Assembly: GCF_016894445.1 (NCBI RefSeq)
Contig: NZ_CP056775.1
Span: 5,451,001-5,515,000, forward strand
Source of the DNA: Dyadobacter sandarakinus
GTDB taxonomy: Bacteria > Bacteroidota > Bacteroidia > Cytophagales > Spirosomataceae
Direction of reading: 5' to 3'
DNA: 64,000 nucleotides
The notes under the pieces were generated by a model, which saw only the letters and a program-made list of their open reading frames with translations, was not told the DNA's origin and searched no databases. A program made the translations under genes and the position numbers. This document shows positions 1 through 8,877 of this stretch, piece after piece (position 1 is the stretch's first letter; the number at the start of each line of letters is the position of its first letter).

Positions 1-279
1 TCGGACAAATATACTGATCTAAAACTCACAAAAAATCGTGCCCTGGCTATTTTAAAGCATATATTTATAAACAGACAGGAATTTTAATGTTACAATTCTA
101 TGATTTGATGCATTTTTGTACAACCTCATTACTCAATCTTCAACTGTCATTTTGGACATTGCATTAAAAACCAGTCGGCGCAATGCACACAATGGTAGAA
201 TTATTTGTGTATCATAAATAAATTTATTTTCGTTACTAATCCAATAATTAAGTCAATATACACTATAATAACCAGGTTT
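1..279. other. Intergenic region left of first peptidase gene
   Basis: No gene was found here. On the minus strand, bases 6-13 read TATATTTG, an exact match to the Bacteroidota -7 element TANNTTTG. It may belong to a promoter firing leftwards out of the window, but a well-spaced -33 element is not evident. On the plus strand TTTG at 204-207 and TATTTTCG at 225-232 could drive the peptidase genes, but the 17-base spacing is short. Confidence 0.3.
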
Positions 280-3240
280 ATGAAAGTAAAAAACTTTACA
301 TCATTTTTCAGTCTTGTTGTACTCGCATTCATTTTCACGGCTGCCAACGTCAACGCTCAATGGAGCGGTTCTTACGGTAACGAGTGGCTGGCGGGCAAGT
401 ATGGGCAAAGTTGGGTGCGTATCGGAGTTAATGCAACCGGCATTCATCGTATTCCAATCAGCTCATTGCCGTCGGCATTTCAAAATGCCGATAAAACGAA
501 GCTTCAACTATGGAGGCGGGGAGTCCAGGTAAGCATTATCAAAGCGGATGCCACTGAGATCCTGTTTTATGCAGTACCTAATGACGGTGCGTCGGATCAA
601 CAGCTTTACCGGTTGCCGACTTCCAGGAAAAATCCGTATTTCAGCTTATACTCTAACGAAAGTGCATATTTCCTGACCATAGGAACCACAAATGGTGCAA
701 GGGCAGCTGTTGAAAATACTCCTGTTGATGGTAGCATTACTCCGCTGGCATCTCATGTCAGGACGGAATTGAAAACCTATCAGAATGAGTTTACGCATAC
801 GACGCTATATTCTTTAAGGCCATCTACGCTAAATAGTTATTTTGAAGAGGGTAAAACTGGTACAGGAAGCCGCATTCCAATCTCCAATGCATTATCTACT
901 ATCTATACCAGCAATCCCAAGTCAATAAATTATACAAACAGCTACGTTCCTGAGCCTTTTTCATACCAGATAAAGGTGCCGGCAGAAGATGCGCAGCCGA
1001 ATGTAAAAATTATGTTGAGCGGCCGTTATGGTAATCCGAAAGTTGATGTGTTTGCCGGGAAAAATGCCAATACCTTACGTCTTGCATCAACTGTTTATAC
1101 GTCGGATTTTAATCCGTATGAGCTCTCATTTGACTTGCTGCCGGAAGACTATGATGCCACTGGCAATGGAACGCTGGGCTTTCAGTCAACAGTTAATCTT
1201 AACTACTTTTCGGTAACCTATTTTACAGTTACTTACGACCAGTTAATTGACATGCAGGGATTGGGCACGTACGAATTCAATTTTCCTGCTGCGGCCTCAG
1301 GGTCCAAATCAAGGATGACCATTGCAAATCCGGCTGCAAATACCAAGTTTTACGATATTTCAAATGTAAATCAGCCCAGGATAATTTCAGGTAATGCAGC
1401 TGATCTGATGGTTACGCGTAATGGATCAGCTTTGAAACTGCTGGCAACAAACCAGCAAGTAGAGGTATTGCCTGCCAAGATTTCGACGATCACATTTCCT
1501 CAATACAATCCTGCAAATACGGACTACCTGATCGTTACAAATCAGACACTTGAATCGTCTGCTGCTGCATTTGCAACTTACAGGCAAACTACTACGCCCG
1601 GACGGAAGTTTAAGCCTGCCGTAATGAAGATCAAAGATGTATATAACGTTTTTAACTATGGTGAACCCAGCCCCGTAGCAATCAGGCACATGGTTGACTA
1701 TATGATTTCTGATGGGAATAAGGATAAGTACCTGCTTATTTTAGGTAAATCTGTTACGCGTCCTGACCGTGTTACCAAGGAGCTGCCAGATGAAGTTCCT
1801 ACTGTCGGTTTTCCGGGTTCAGACGTACTGCTGACAGACGGGTTGCAGGGAACTCCGGAAGATGTGCCTGCTATACCTGTCGGAAGGATATCCGCTACGG
1901 CTAATCAGCAGGTGCTCGACTACCTTGCCAAAATTTCCACTTATGAGAGTCAAAAAGACTTGTCATGGCGTAAAAACGTGATGCACATGAGCGGAGGTAA
2001 AGACCAGTCTGAGATTAATCAATTCTCAGGTTATCTGGCAACTATAGGTGGAAATGTAACTGGCGCGCCTTTTTCAGGTACGGTTATACAAAAGATCAAG
2101 ACAATTGCTGAGGACGTTCAGGAACAGATTACAATCGCTCCGGAACTCAATGGTACGGGTGCAACAATCAAAGGTTTGGGAATGGTCAGTTACTTTGGAC
2201 ATGGTTCAACTTATCGGACTGACTTAAATGCTGGTTATGCAACTGACCCTGCGAAAGGATATAATAACACTAACAAATACCCAGTCTTGTTTTATAATGG
2301 ATGTGGTGTCGGCAATGTGTTCAGTAATTTGTTTGATCCAACCGTGAATGCAGCTACATCCCGCCCTATGTCACTCGACTGGCTTCTTGCTCCGGCCAAG
2401 GGTGCTATTGTAGTTTTTGGAAATGACTGGGATGCTTATGCAAGTACTTCCAATGAATATCTCGACAGATTATATCCTTTGCTTTTTACTTCGGATGATA
2501 AACGCTTATCGATCGGTCAGATTCTGCAAAATGTAGCTGCTCAGACAAAAGCGGCAAAGGGTTACACCTACAATGCAGATCAGAATTCACGTGTTGCCGG
2601 TTACTATGATGCCGATCGAGCCAATATTCACCAGGTACTTCTTCAAGGTGATCCTGCCTTGAAAGTATTGCTGACTGAAAGTGCGCTGCCTGTCAATTTC
2701 ATTTCTTTTGATGCGAAAGTTACTTCGCCATCGCAGGTTACGCTTACCTGGAAAACAGCATCTGAGCGTAACAACAGCCATTTCATTGTGGAAAAAAGTT
2801 ATAATGCACGCAACTTTGAGGCTATCGGGCGTGTAGAGGGTAAAGGTGACTCAGAAAGTGAGGCTACTTACAACTTCATAGACACGCATCCGCTGGCAGG
2901 TACCAGCTATTACCGGTTGACGCAGGTAGATGTCGAAACCATTGAAAATGGAGTTAAAGTTCAGGATCAGAATATTTACTCTAAACTCGCTTCCGTGTCA
3001 AGAGATAACTTTGATCGCCTGGTCGTATCTCCTAATCCATCTGCTGACATTGCAGAAATTAAGCTTGATGCACCTGTGAGTATAAAAAGCTGGAACCTGT
3101 TTGACATCAATGGACGGATGATTAAAAAGCAGCAAACAGGAAGCAAAATCAACTTGTCAGGTTTGCAGGCTGGTGACTATATTATTAAGATTACTACTTT
3201 GAATGGAGATGTTTATACCAGAAAAATAGTAAAACTCTAA
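280..3240 (+). CDS. Gingipain-like C25 cysteine peptidase with T9SS sorting domain
   Basis: This is a predicted cell-surface or secreted cysteine peptidase of family C25 (gingipain/PorU-like), 986 residues from ATG 280. That start opens directly on a signal peptide (MKVKNF...VNAQ), so the longer upstream reading is unlikely. A prodomain-like N-terminal half is followed by the C25 catalytic region. The catalytic His lies in YFGHGS (about His641) and the Cys in YNGCGVGN (about Cys675), and QGDPAL closes the fold. The last 75 or so residues, starting at VVSPNPS, form a type A T9SS C-terminal sorting domain with the usual final basic strand (TRKIVKL). A paralogue with the same layout follows 58 bp downstream. 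It may process surface proteins or act as a PorU-like sortase, but the exact role is inferred. Confidence 0.88.
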   Translation: MKVKNFTSFFSLVVLAFIFTAANVNAQWSGSYGNEWLAGKYGQSWVRIGVNATGIHRIPISSLPSAFQNADKTKLQLWRRGVQVSIIKADATEILFYAVPNDGASDQQLYRLPTSRKNPYFSLYSNESAYFLTIGTTNGARAAVENTPVDGSITPLASHVRTELKTYQNEFTHTTLYSLRPSTLNSYFEEGKTGTGSRIPISNALSTIYTSNPKSINYTNSYVPEPFSYQIKVPAEDAQPNVKIMLSGRYGNPKVDVFAGKNANTLRLASTVYTSDFNPYELSFDLLPEDYDATGNGTLGFQSTVNLNYFSVTYFTVTYDQLIDMQGLGTYEFNFPAAASGSKSRMTIANPAANTKFYDISNVNQPRIISGNAADLMVTRNGSALKLLATNQQVEVLPAKISTITFPQYNPANTDYLIVTNQTLESSAAAFATYRQTTTPGRKFKPAVMKIKDVYNVFNYGEPSPVAIRHMVDYMISDGNKDKYLLILGKSVTRPDRVTKELPDEVPTVGFPGSDVLLTDGLQGTPEDVPAIPVGRISATANQQVLDYLAKISTYESQKDLSWRKNVMHMSGGKDQSEINQFSGYLATIGGNVTGAPFSGTVIQKIKTIAEDVQEQITIAPELNGTGATIKGLGMVSYFGHGSTYRTDLNAGYATDPAKGYNNTNKYPVLFYNGCGVGNVFSNLFDPTVNAATSRPMSLDWLLAPAKGAIVVFGNDWDAYASTSNEYLDRLYPLLFTSDDKRLSIGQILQNVAAQTKAAKGYTYNADQNSRVAGYYDADRANIHQVLLQGDPALKVLLTESALPVNFISFDAKVTSPSQVTLTWKTASERNNSHFIVEKSYNARNFEAIGRVEGKGDSESEATYNFIDTHPLAGTSYYRLTQVDVETIENGVKVQDQNIYSKLASVSRDNFDRLVVSPNPSADIAEIKLDAPVSIKSWNLFDINGRMIKKQQTGSKINLSGLQAGDYIIKITTLNGDVYTRKIVKL

Positions 3241-3256
3241 TCTTATACGTTTTATT

Positions 3257-3290
3257 AAGGCATGGGCAACACACAGTCCATGCCTTACTT
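3257..3290 (+). terminator. Hairpin between the two C25 peptidase genes
   Basis: A perfect 9-bp stem (AAGGCATGG at 3257-3265 with CCATGCCTT at 3278-3286) and 12-base loop is followed by a T-rich tract. It starts 16 bp after the first stop codon and ends 13 bp before the second start. It could act as an intrinsic terminator, an attenuator or an mRNA-stabilising structure. Confidence 0.65.
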
Positions 3291-3298
3291 TTATATAT

Positions 3299-6200
3299 AT
3301 GAGCCTATTTATCCGCAAAATCTTTGCTTTAATCCTGCTGACACTTCTAGGTCAGGCATTCTCACCCGCATTTGGCCAATGGGGAGCACCTTATTCCAAC
3401 AGCTGGATAAAATATGATCAGCCCTACGTCAGGATTGGCATTACAAAAAAGGGTGTTCAGAAAGTAGCCTTCGCGTCTCTTCCTGCAACATTTCCGACTT
3501 CAACGCCTGACAATTTACAGCTGTGGCATCGTGGCAGGCAGGTGGCAATTCTTAGTACTTCCAATAATGAGATCGTGTTCTATGCGGTTCCAAATGACGG
3601 AGCTACTGACTCTTTGCTTTACAGGCCCATGAGTTCCAGGTTAAATCCATACACAAGTATTTACTCCGATGAAAGTGCGTATTTTCTCACCGTTGGAAAA
3701 GAAAAGGGATTACGCGCCCAAGTTGTAAACGAACCGGCTAATTCCGGAATTACTCCAACGGTTTTCCATAAACAAACAGATGTAAAGGCATTCTCGCAGG
3801 AATACTCATTAAGTACATTGATCAGTATCAGGGCCGATTTTTTCAATAGCTATTTTGAAAAAGGGGCTAGCAAAACAGGTGTGACATCAGTGGGAGATTC
3901 ACTTTCCACTTATCCGATTGAGCTTAAAAACCGCTCATTGGCGATAGATGAAAAGCCCGTGGTGAAATTTATGTTGCATGGACGAAGTAACAGTGCAAAG
4001 ACCATCAGCGTATACGTAGGTAAGAATACCGAATCACTCAGAAAAATCACTGATATTCCAAGTATTGGGTTTGTTGCTGCGCTACATACCTTTTCTCTGG
4101 AACCCGCAGATACGGATGCAAATGGAAAGGGAATCCTGGCATTCAGGTCGACCAGCTCTGATACGCAGACTCGCAACAGGTTTTCACTCGCATATTACAC
4201 TGTTTCCTACCCGCAGGAGCTGAATATGACAAATGCGAAAACCTACCAGTTCAATTTAGAAGCGGCCAATGCGGCCACCTCCCGACTTAGTATTTCAAAT
4301 GCTCCTTCGGACATTACATTCTATGATATTACTGACAATCACCTGCCAAAAATTATCAGGGGAAGCAGCAGCAATCTGATGGTTCCACGCACATTAGGTA
4401 AGGCACTTACACTGTTGGGAACATCCGAAACAGCAACAGTAGCAGCTTCCAAAATCAGTATGATGGATTTTACTGCACTTGATCCGAAAGCATACAACTA
4501 TATCATCCTTACCACTGAGAATCTGGATGCCGGAGCAAAACAATATGCGGCATACCGTTCCAGTAAGCCGGGAGGGGGATACAAGGTATTGGTCATGAAA
4601 ATTCATGACGTTTATAACGAATTCAACTATGGAGAGCCAAGTCCGGTAGGCGTGAGACGCTTTGTAGATTACATGTTATCGGATAAAAACAGGGATAAAT
4701 ATCTGTTTCTGCTTGGCAAGTCAATCACTTTTAATGAACGTATGATCCGCGAACTTCCAAACGAAGTACCATCCATTGGATTTCCGGGTTCTGATCTGCT
4801 TTTGGTAGAAGGTCTGGCAGGTGCTCCCCAGGATGTTCCTGCACTTCCTCTTGGCCGGTTGTCGGCTTTAAATAACCAGCATGTAGCCGATTATCTTGCC
4901 AAGGTAATCGACTATGAGTCCAACGTAAGTAATGAATTTGGATGGCAAAAGAAGGTACTGCATCTCAATGGTGGTAAAAGTTCCGATGAGATCAATCAGC
5001 TAAAAAACATTCTTGCAAACCTTGTACCTAAAGTTGAAAATGGCGCTATTGGTGGCAAGGTTACCTCTTTTGTTAAACAACAAGGAATTGCAGAAGTTGA
5101 AAAAGTAAATATTACCCCCGAGGTCAATGCAGGTATCGGATTGCTCACCTATTTCGGGCACGGCTCAACAACCTCGACAGATCTTGATTTCGGTTATATC
5201 ACTGACGCGGCCAAAGGGTATAACAATGCGGGTAAATATCCGCTGATGTACTTCAATGGGTGCGGCGTAGGAAATATTTTCAGTGGCAGATTTAATACAA
5301 ATCCATCTTCGGGTGACCGCATTGCTCTTTCTCTGGACTGGATTTTAGCGCCGGATAAAGGTTCAGTAGCGATTATTGCCAACACTTTTGACACTTATGT
5401 GTCCTCTACAAGCAGGTACCTGACGCAGCTTTATACTGCTCTGTTTACCGAAGACAGCCTGGCTGCATTGTCTATTGGCAAGATCCAGGCAGAAGTCACA
5501 CGACGGGTATTAGGTGCCGGTGCCAATTACTTTGATGTTACAAACGCTCACCAGGCATTGCTTCAGGGGGATCCTGCATTGCATATGATCTACGTTGCTA
5601 AACCTGACTATGCCATGGATCCGAACACTGGGATCATGCTTTATGGAGAAGCTGGTAAGACCATTGGTAATTCGGCTAACCTTCGCACTGGACTCATCAT
5701 CAGCAACAAGGGCAGGTATAATGCGGATCAAAAAATTCCACTTGAAGTGAGATACCATTATCAGGATGGTTCTGAAAAGGTAGTTTCTCAGCTTATTAAT
5801 GCCATTTCTTACCAGGACACTGTGTTCATCACAGTACCAAACAAGCAGAATCTCGAAAGCATCGTAGCAAAAATTGACCCTGCTGCTACATTATCCGAAT
5901 CAAATATAAGTAACAATGTCACAGAGCTTATTGTCGACTGGAATGTGGCAGCCGCTCAAAGAATTTATCCGACAGAGCAGGTAAAGGACGTTGTTCCACC
6001 AGTATTGAATGTCAGGTTTAATGGAAGGCAAATCGAAAACGATGAGGCTGTAAAGCCGTCACCAGAAATCACTTTTCTCCTTACAGATGATCGCCTCATG
6101 TCTGCTGACACATCGCTGCTTGACGTGTTTGTAAAACCATGCGGAGATGGCACTTGTGATTTTGTAAAAATCAGTTTTGCGGACCCTAAACTTACTATAC

Positions 6201-6634
6201 AACAAAGTTCCGACCGGGCAGTAACCGTAAAATATAATTCAGATCTTGCTGCAAATGGTGAATATGAATTGCTGGTAATCGCGCAGGACAAATCAGGCAA
6301 TACTGCCGCAGATAATTACAGGATCAAGTTTCGGATAGGTGATAGTACAGCAGTAACAGCCAAAATAGTAGCAAGCCCCAACCCGGCTTCAAGTTATGTT
6401 AAGTTCAGGCTTGATGGGTATGATGTCAGTCGTGTTACCACACTTGAATATACCGTTTTTGATTTACGCGGCGTAGTTCAAACCAGTAAATCAGTAAACG
6501 TATCAGCTTCGGGTATAACAGAATGGTACTGGCAACCACAAAATGCGGCAGGCACTTACATCTATCAAATTGTTTTAAAAACAAATGATAATACCCGGGA
6601 AAAGCTTGCAGGGAGAATACAACTGATCCGCTAA
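3299..6634 (+). CDS. C25 peptidase, PorU2-like, with T9SS sorting domain
   Basis: This is a second gingipain-family peptidase (1111 residues) with a signal peptide (ILLTLLGQAFSPAFGQ). Its N-terminal half parallels the upstream paralogue (for example AVPNDGA and GEPSPV). The catalytic His is in YFGHGS (about His621) and the Cys in FNGCGVGN (about Cys655). After QGDPAL it carries about 350 extra residues: a CARDB/Ig-like segment (ISNNVTELIVDW, about 770-880), another beta domain opening with VPPVLNVRFNG, and a T9SS sorting domain from VASPNPASS (about 1022) to the end. This layout fits proteins annotated as putative T9SS sortase PorU2, an identity assigned here from memory of the family. Its stop overlaps the convergent cyclase gene by 4 bp. 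Confidence 0.85.
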   Translation: MSLFIRKIFALILLTLLGQAFSPAFGQWGAPYSNSWIKYDQPYVRIGITKKGVQKVAFASLPATFPTSTPDNLQLWHRGRQVAILSTSNNEIVFYAVPNDGATDSLLYRPMSSRLNPYTSIYSDESAYFLTVGKEKGLRAQVVNEPANSGITPTVFHKQTDVKAFSQEYSLSTLISIRADFFNSYFEKGASKTGVTSVGDSLSTYPIELKNRSLAIDEKPVVKFMLHGRSNSAKTISVYVGKNTESLRKITDIPSIGFVAALHTFSLEPADTDANGKGILAFRSTSSDTQTRNRFSLAYYTVSYPQELNMTNAKTYQFNLEAANAATSRLSISNAPSDITFYDITDNHLPKIIRGSSSNLMVPRTLGKALTLLGTSETATVAASKISMMDFTALDPKAYNYIILTTENLDAGAKQYAAYRSSKPGGGYKVLVMKIHDVYNEFNYGEPSPVGVRRFVDYMLSDKNRDKYLFLLGKSITFNERMIRELPNEVPSIGFPGSDLLLVEGLAGAPQDVPALPLGRLSALNNQHVADYLAKVIDYESNVSNEFGWQKKVLHLNGGKSSDEINQLKNILANLVPKVENGAIGGKVTSFVKQQGIAEVEKVNITPEVNAGIGLLTYFGHGSTTSTDLDFGYITDAAKGYNNAGKYPLMYFNGCGVGNIFSGRFNTNPSSGDRIALSLDWILAPDKGSVAIIANTFDTYVSSTSRYLTQLYTALFTEDSLAALSIGKIQAEVTRRVLGAGANYFDVTNAHQALLQGDPALHMIYVAKPDYAMDPNTGIMLYGEAGKTIGNSANLRTGLIISNKGRYNADQKIPLEVRYHYQDGSEKVVSQLINAISYQDTVFITVPNKQNLESIVAKIDPAATLSESNISNNVTELIVDWNVAAAQRIYPTEQVKDVVPPVLNVRFNGRQIENDEAVKPSPEITFLLTDDRLMSADTSLLDVFVKPCGDGTCDFVKISFADPKLTIQQSSDRAVTVKYNSDLAANGEYELLVIAQDKSGNTAADNYRIKFRIGDSTAVTAKIVASPNPASSYVKFRLDGYDVSRVTTLEYTVFDLRGVVQTSKSVNVSASGITEWYWQPQNAAGTYIYQIVLKTNDNTREKLAGRIQLIR

Positions 6635-8571
6635 CTTTTTGCCGTATGCAGCCAGCTTAACCAGCAGGCGAGTGACACGATGCGTGTAATGTGAAACATA
6701 CTGCGATTATACTCGTGCATGGCTAGCCCATCACGTTTCAAAAACCGGAATGTTTCCTCAAATGCCTTTGGATCTATGTAAGTCCATATTTCCGAATTAT
6801 CATGCAGGAAATCATAAGCCTGATCATAAAGCCTCAGTGTAGCATCTCTGCCATATGTACCAATCGTAGCCTTTTGGCTTCGGTTACGAACACTTTCCGG
6901 TAGCGTATTTTTCATGGCATTCCGGAAATGGCCTCTTCCTCGACCATCACCAAACTTAATTTCTGCTGGTATGGCAAGGCACAACTCGAATAATGCTTTG
7001 TCAAAAAAGGGAGATGCATTTCTAAGTCCGTAATAATTACCTAGTGCAAATTTTTCTTCATTCAGCAGAATAGTATGCTGGTTGAAGATATTTTCGATAT
7101 CCTGATGATACTCGTCAGGCAAATCACCTCTCAGACTCGCGACGAAACTGCGTTTGTGTTCAACTGGCTGATTCAGTAAAGCTCTGAAGTCATCTTTAAG
7201 AAGAGAAGCTGGCAGAATTGATCTCTTTTGAAACTTCTTCAACATCCCCGATGCTGATCGTTGAAACATATAACCCAACGAAATATTAAAATTCCCGGAC
7301 AATTCCCGATATAAATGATAAAGTTTTACCAAGTCTATGGAGTGGCTTGCTGAGGAGAGGCGATTATAAAGAAAGTTTTGTTGAACAATAGACTCTTTTG
7401 CCGCAACAGACATTTGCTCCCATCCACTATAATGATCTGCATACGAGAATGCCGACACCCGTTTTCTTAGAAGTTCTTTCAGCAGCGGCCAATTTTTTTC
7501 CTTAAAGGCTTTATCAACAGACTCAAGTCCGCTTCCTACGATAGAATCGCCACCACTGCCGTTGAGAAGTACGTTGCACCCGAGTTTACTGGCGAGCTGC
7601 ATTAAGGCGCCCTGAGATGTTGGAGGTACAATTCCCATCTGCGGTTGACCACATGCAATCGTATATTTCTGGATAAGAGCTAATTCATTATTTTCCTGCT
7701 GAACTTCATGATGGATGGATCCGATCGAGTCGGCTACGGTTTTCGCATACAGATGATCATCGTCAGAATAGTAGCGAGTACTGTAGTAAAGTGTGTGCAG
7801 AGGCCGCTGAGGATGAATTTTCTTAACTAAGCTGGCAACGGACGACGAGTCCAAACCGCCACTGAGGTGAGCACCTAAAAGTGCATCTTCATCTATGTGA
7901 CGACTGACAGATGCGCTTAGTAAATGGCTAAAAGCACTTCCATAATCATCTTGCGAAACGTCACCAACCCAATCTGAAATAACGAGCTTTGTATTTGGTT
8001 TTTGGTCAGATTGTTCAGTAGACAGATCCAGAACGTGACCGGGCAGAACAGCCTTAATATGATCAAAGAAAGTATTTTCACTGTAATCCGTATGGTGGTC
8101 TGCACGAAATGTAACAAACGAGGCCAAACGTCTTATATCAATTGAAAGATGCCTTTTGCTGACAAGAGGCATTGATATAAGTGAAGTAATACTGCTGGAA
8201 AAAGCTACAAACTGGCCTGGTTCATGAATGAAAAAGCAGGGGATCGCCCCAAATAAATCCCGTGAGATAGTTAATCTTTGTTCAGGCTCGGAGTACCAAA
8301 CCTTCAATCTGCCGGAATTATCTTCATCAGATATAAACTCATCATGTGTAAAAAAAGAAGTCCGACTTTCAGGTTTTAAATCACCTAAAAATCGGACTAT
8401 ATTCTTTTGAACTTCAATTCCGATGTAGAACTGAGATTTTGCCTTCCTTCTGAAAGAACCTTGAACTTTTACAAATCCATTTTCCCAGCAGATAGTATTA
8501 TCATTTACTTCATTGGTATTCCAAAAAGAACGAAGTGGTTTAAATCCAATTACACCTTCTACGTTAACCAA
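6631..8571 (-). CDS. Lasso-peptide cyclase-like asparagine synthetase homologue
   Basis: This is a predicted ATP-dependent macrolactam synthetase of the lasso C protein (McjC) type, 646 residues. It has the asparagine synthetase B layout: an N-terminal amidotransferase-like domain with RDLFGAIPCFF, then the ATP-pyrophosphatase domain with PPi loop SGGLDSSS (about 236-242), NGSGGDSIVG (about 335) and PFFDKALFELCLAIP. The N terminus lacks the catalytic Cys2 of true glutamine-dependent asparagine synthetases, so ammonia release from glutamine is not expected. That matches lasso cyclases, which adenylate an Asp or Glu side chain. The only upstream start near the in-frame stop at 8581-8583 is TTG at 8569-8571; no ATG occurs for about 130 codons. 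The gene begins 23 bp after the small leader-peptide gene, with which it is probably co-transcribed. An unrelated asparagine-synthetase-like ligase is the main alternative. Confidence 0.8.
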   Translation of the reverse strand: MVNVEGVIGFKPLRSFWNTNEVNDNTICWENGFVKVQGSFRRKAKSQFYIGIEVQKNIVRFLGDLKPESRTSFFTHDEFISDEDNSGRLKVWYSEPEQRLTISRDLFGAIPCFFIHEPGQFVAFSSSITSLISMPLVSKRHLSIDIRRLASFVTFRADHHTDYSENTFFDHIKAVLPGHVLDLSTEQSDQKPNTKLVISDWVGDVSQDDYGSAFSHLLSASVSRHIDEDALLGAHLSGGLDSSSVASLVKKIHPQRPLHTLYYSTRYYSDDDHLYAKTVADSIGSIHHEVQQENNELALIQKYTIACGQPQMGIVPPTSQGALMQLASKLGCNVLLNGSGGDSIVGSGLESVDKAFKEKNWPLLKELLRKRVSAFSYADHYSGWEQMSVAAKESIVQQNFLYNRLSSASHSIDLVKLYHLYRELSGNFNISLGYMFQRSASGMLKKFQKRSILPASLLKDDFRALLNQPVEHKRSFVASLRGDLPDEYHQDIENIFNQHTILLNEEKFALGNYYGLRNASPFFDKALFELCLAIPAEIKFGDGRGRGHFRNAMKNTLPESVRNRSQKATIGTYGRDATLRLYDQAYDFLHDNSEIWTYIDPKAFEETFRFLKRDGLAMHEYNRSMFHITRIVSLACWLSWLHTAKS

Positions 8572-8594
8572 CGATGTAAGTTATTAAAATCTGA

Positions 8595-8750
8595 TTAGGC
8601 GTCAGCAGTGTAGTTAAATTCGCCACCATCATCATCAAGCGAGCTACCTTGCTTACCCTTCGTCAATTTGCTAACTTTTCCGTGCTTTACCAAAGCCGGC
8701 TTTACGTAAGACTTTTTCGTCTGTGTAGAGTGCGCAGTCACTGTTCTCAT
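8595..8750 (-). CDS. Putative lasso peptide precursor
   Basis: This is a 51-residue peptide from ATG 8748-8750 to TAA 8595-8597. It carries the canonical lasso leader pattern YxxPxLxxxGxxxxxTxG with exact spacing: Tyr15, Pro18, Leu20, Gly24, Thr30 and Gly32. If cleavage follows Lys31, Thr30 is the penultimate leader residue. The core then has 20 residues starting GKQGSSLDDD, with Gly1 as ring nucleophile and Asp8 or Asp9 as acceptor, giving an 8- or 9-residue ring. Phe14 and Tyr16 are bulky residues that could plug the ring. The peptide is directly followed by a lasso-cyclase homologue and preceded by its own promoter. The absence of a nearby leader peptidase and RRE protein leaves maturation open. 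Confidence 0.8.
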   Translation of the reverse strand: MRTVTAHSTQTKKSYVKPALVKHGKVSKLTKGKQGSSLDDDGGEFNYTADA

Positions 8751-8787
8751 TTTGTGTTGTTTTATGATTAGTACCAGTATCCAGGGG

Positions 8788-8818
8788 TAAATTTATGTAT
8801 ATAATTTTAAAATGCAAA
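8788..8818 (-). promoter_or_regulatory. Promoter of the lasso-like locus
   Basis: The minus strand reads TTTG (8815-8818), 19 bases, then TAAATTTA (8788-8795). This is a 7 of 8 match to the Bacteroidota -7 element TANNTTTG with ideal spacing. The -7 box ends 37 bp before the precursor ATG, so the two-gene unit can be expressed independently of the upstream lipoprotein gene. Confidence 0.55.
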
Positions 8819-8877
8819 CAAACGATGTTTTTCCGGCCGTAAAATTGCAACCTCCGGTAGAAACCAGTGATTATACG

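Noticed and set aside
205..279. First C25 gene starting at 205
   Set aside because: The signal peptide begins at ATG 280; the upstream codons are A/T-rich leader sequence.
6631..8571. Ordinary asparagine synthetase B
   Set aside because: The N-terminal catalytic Cys is missing and a lasso-type leader peptide lies directly upstream.
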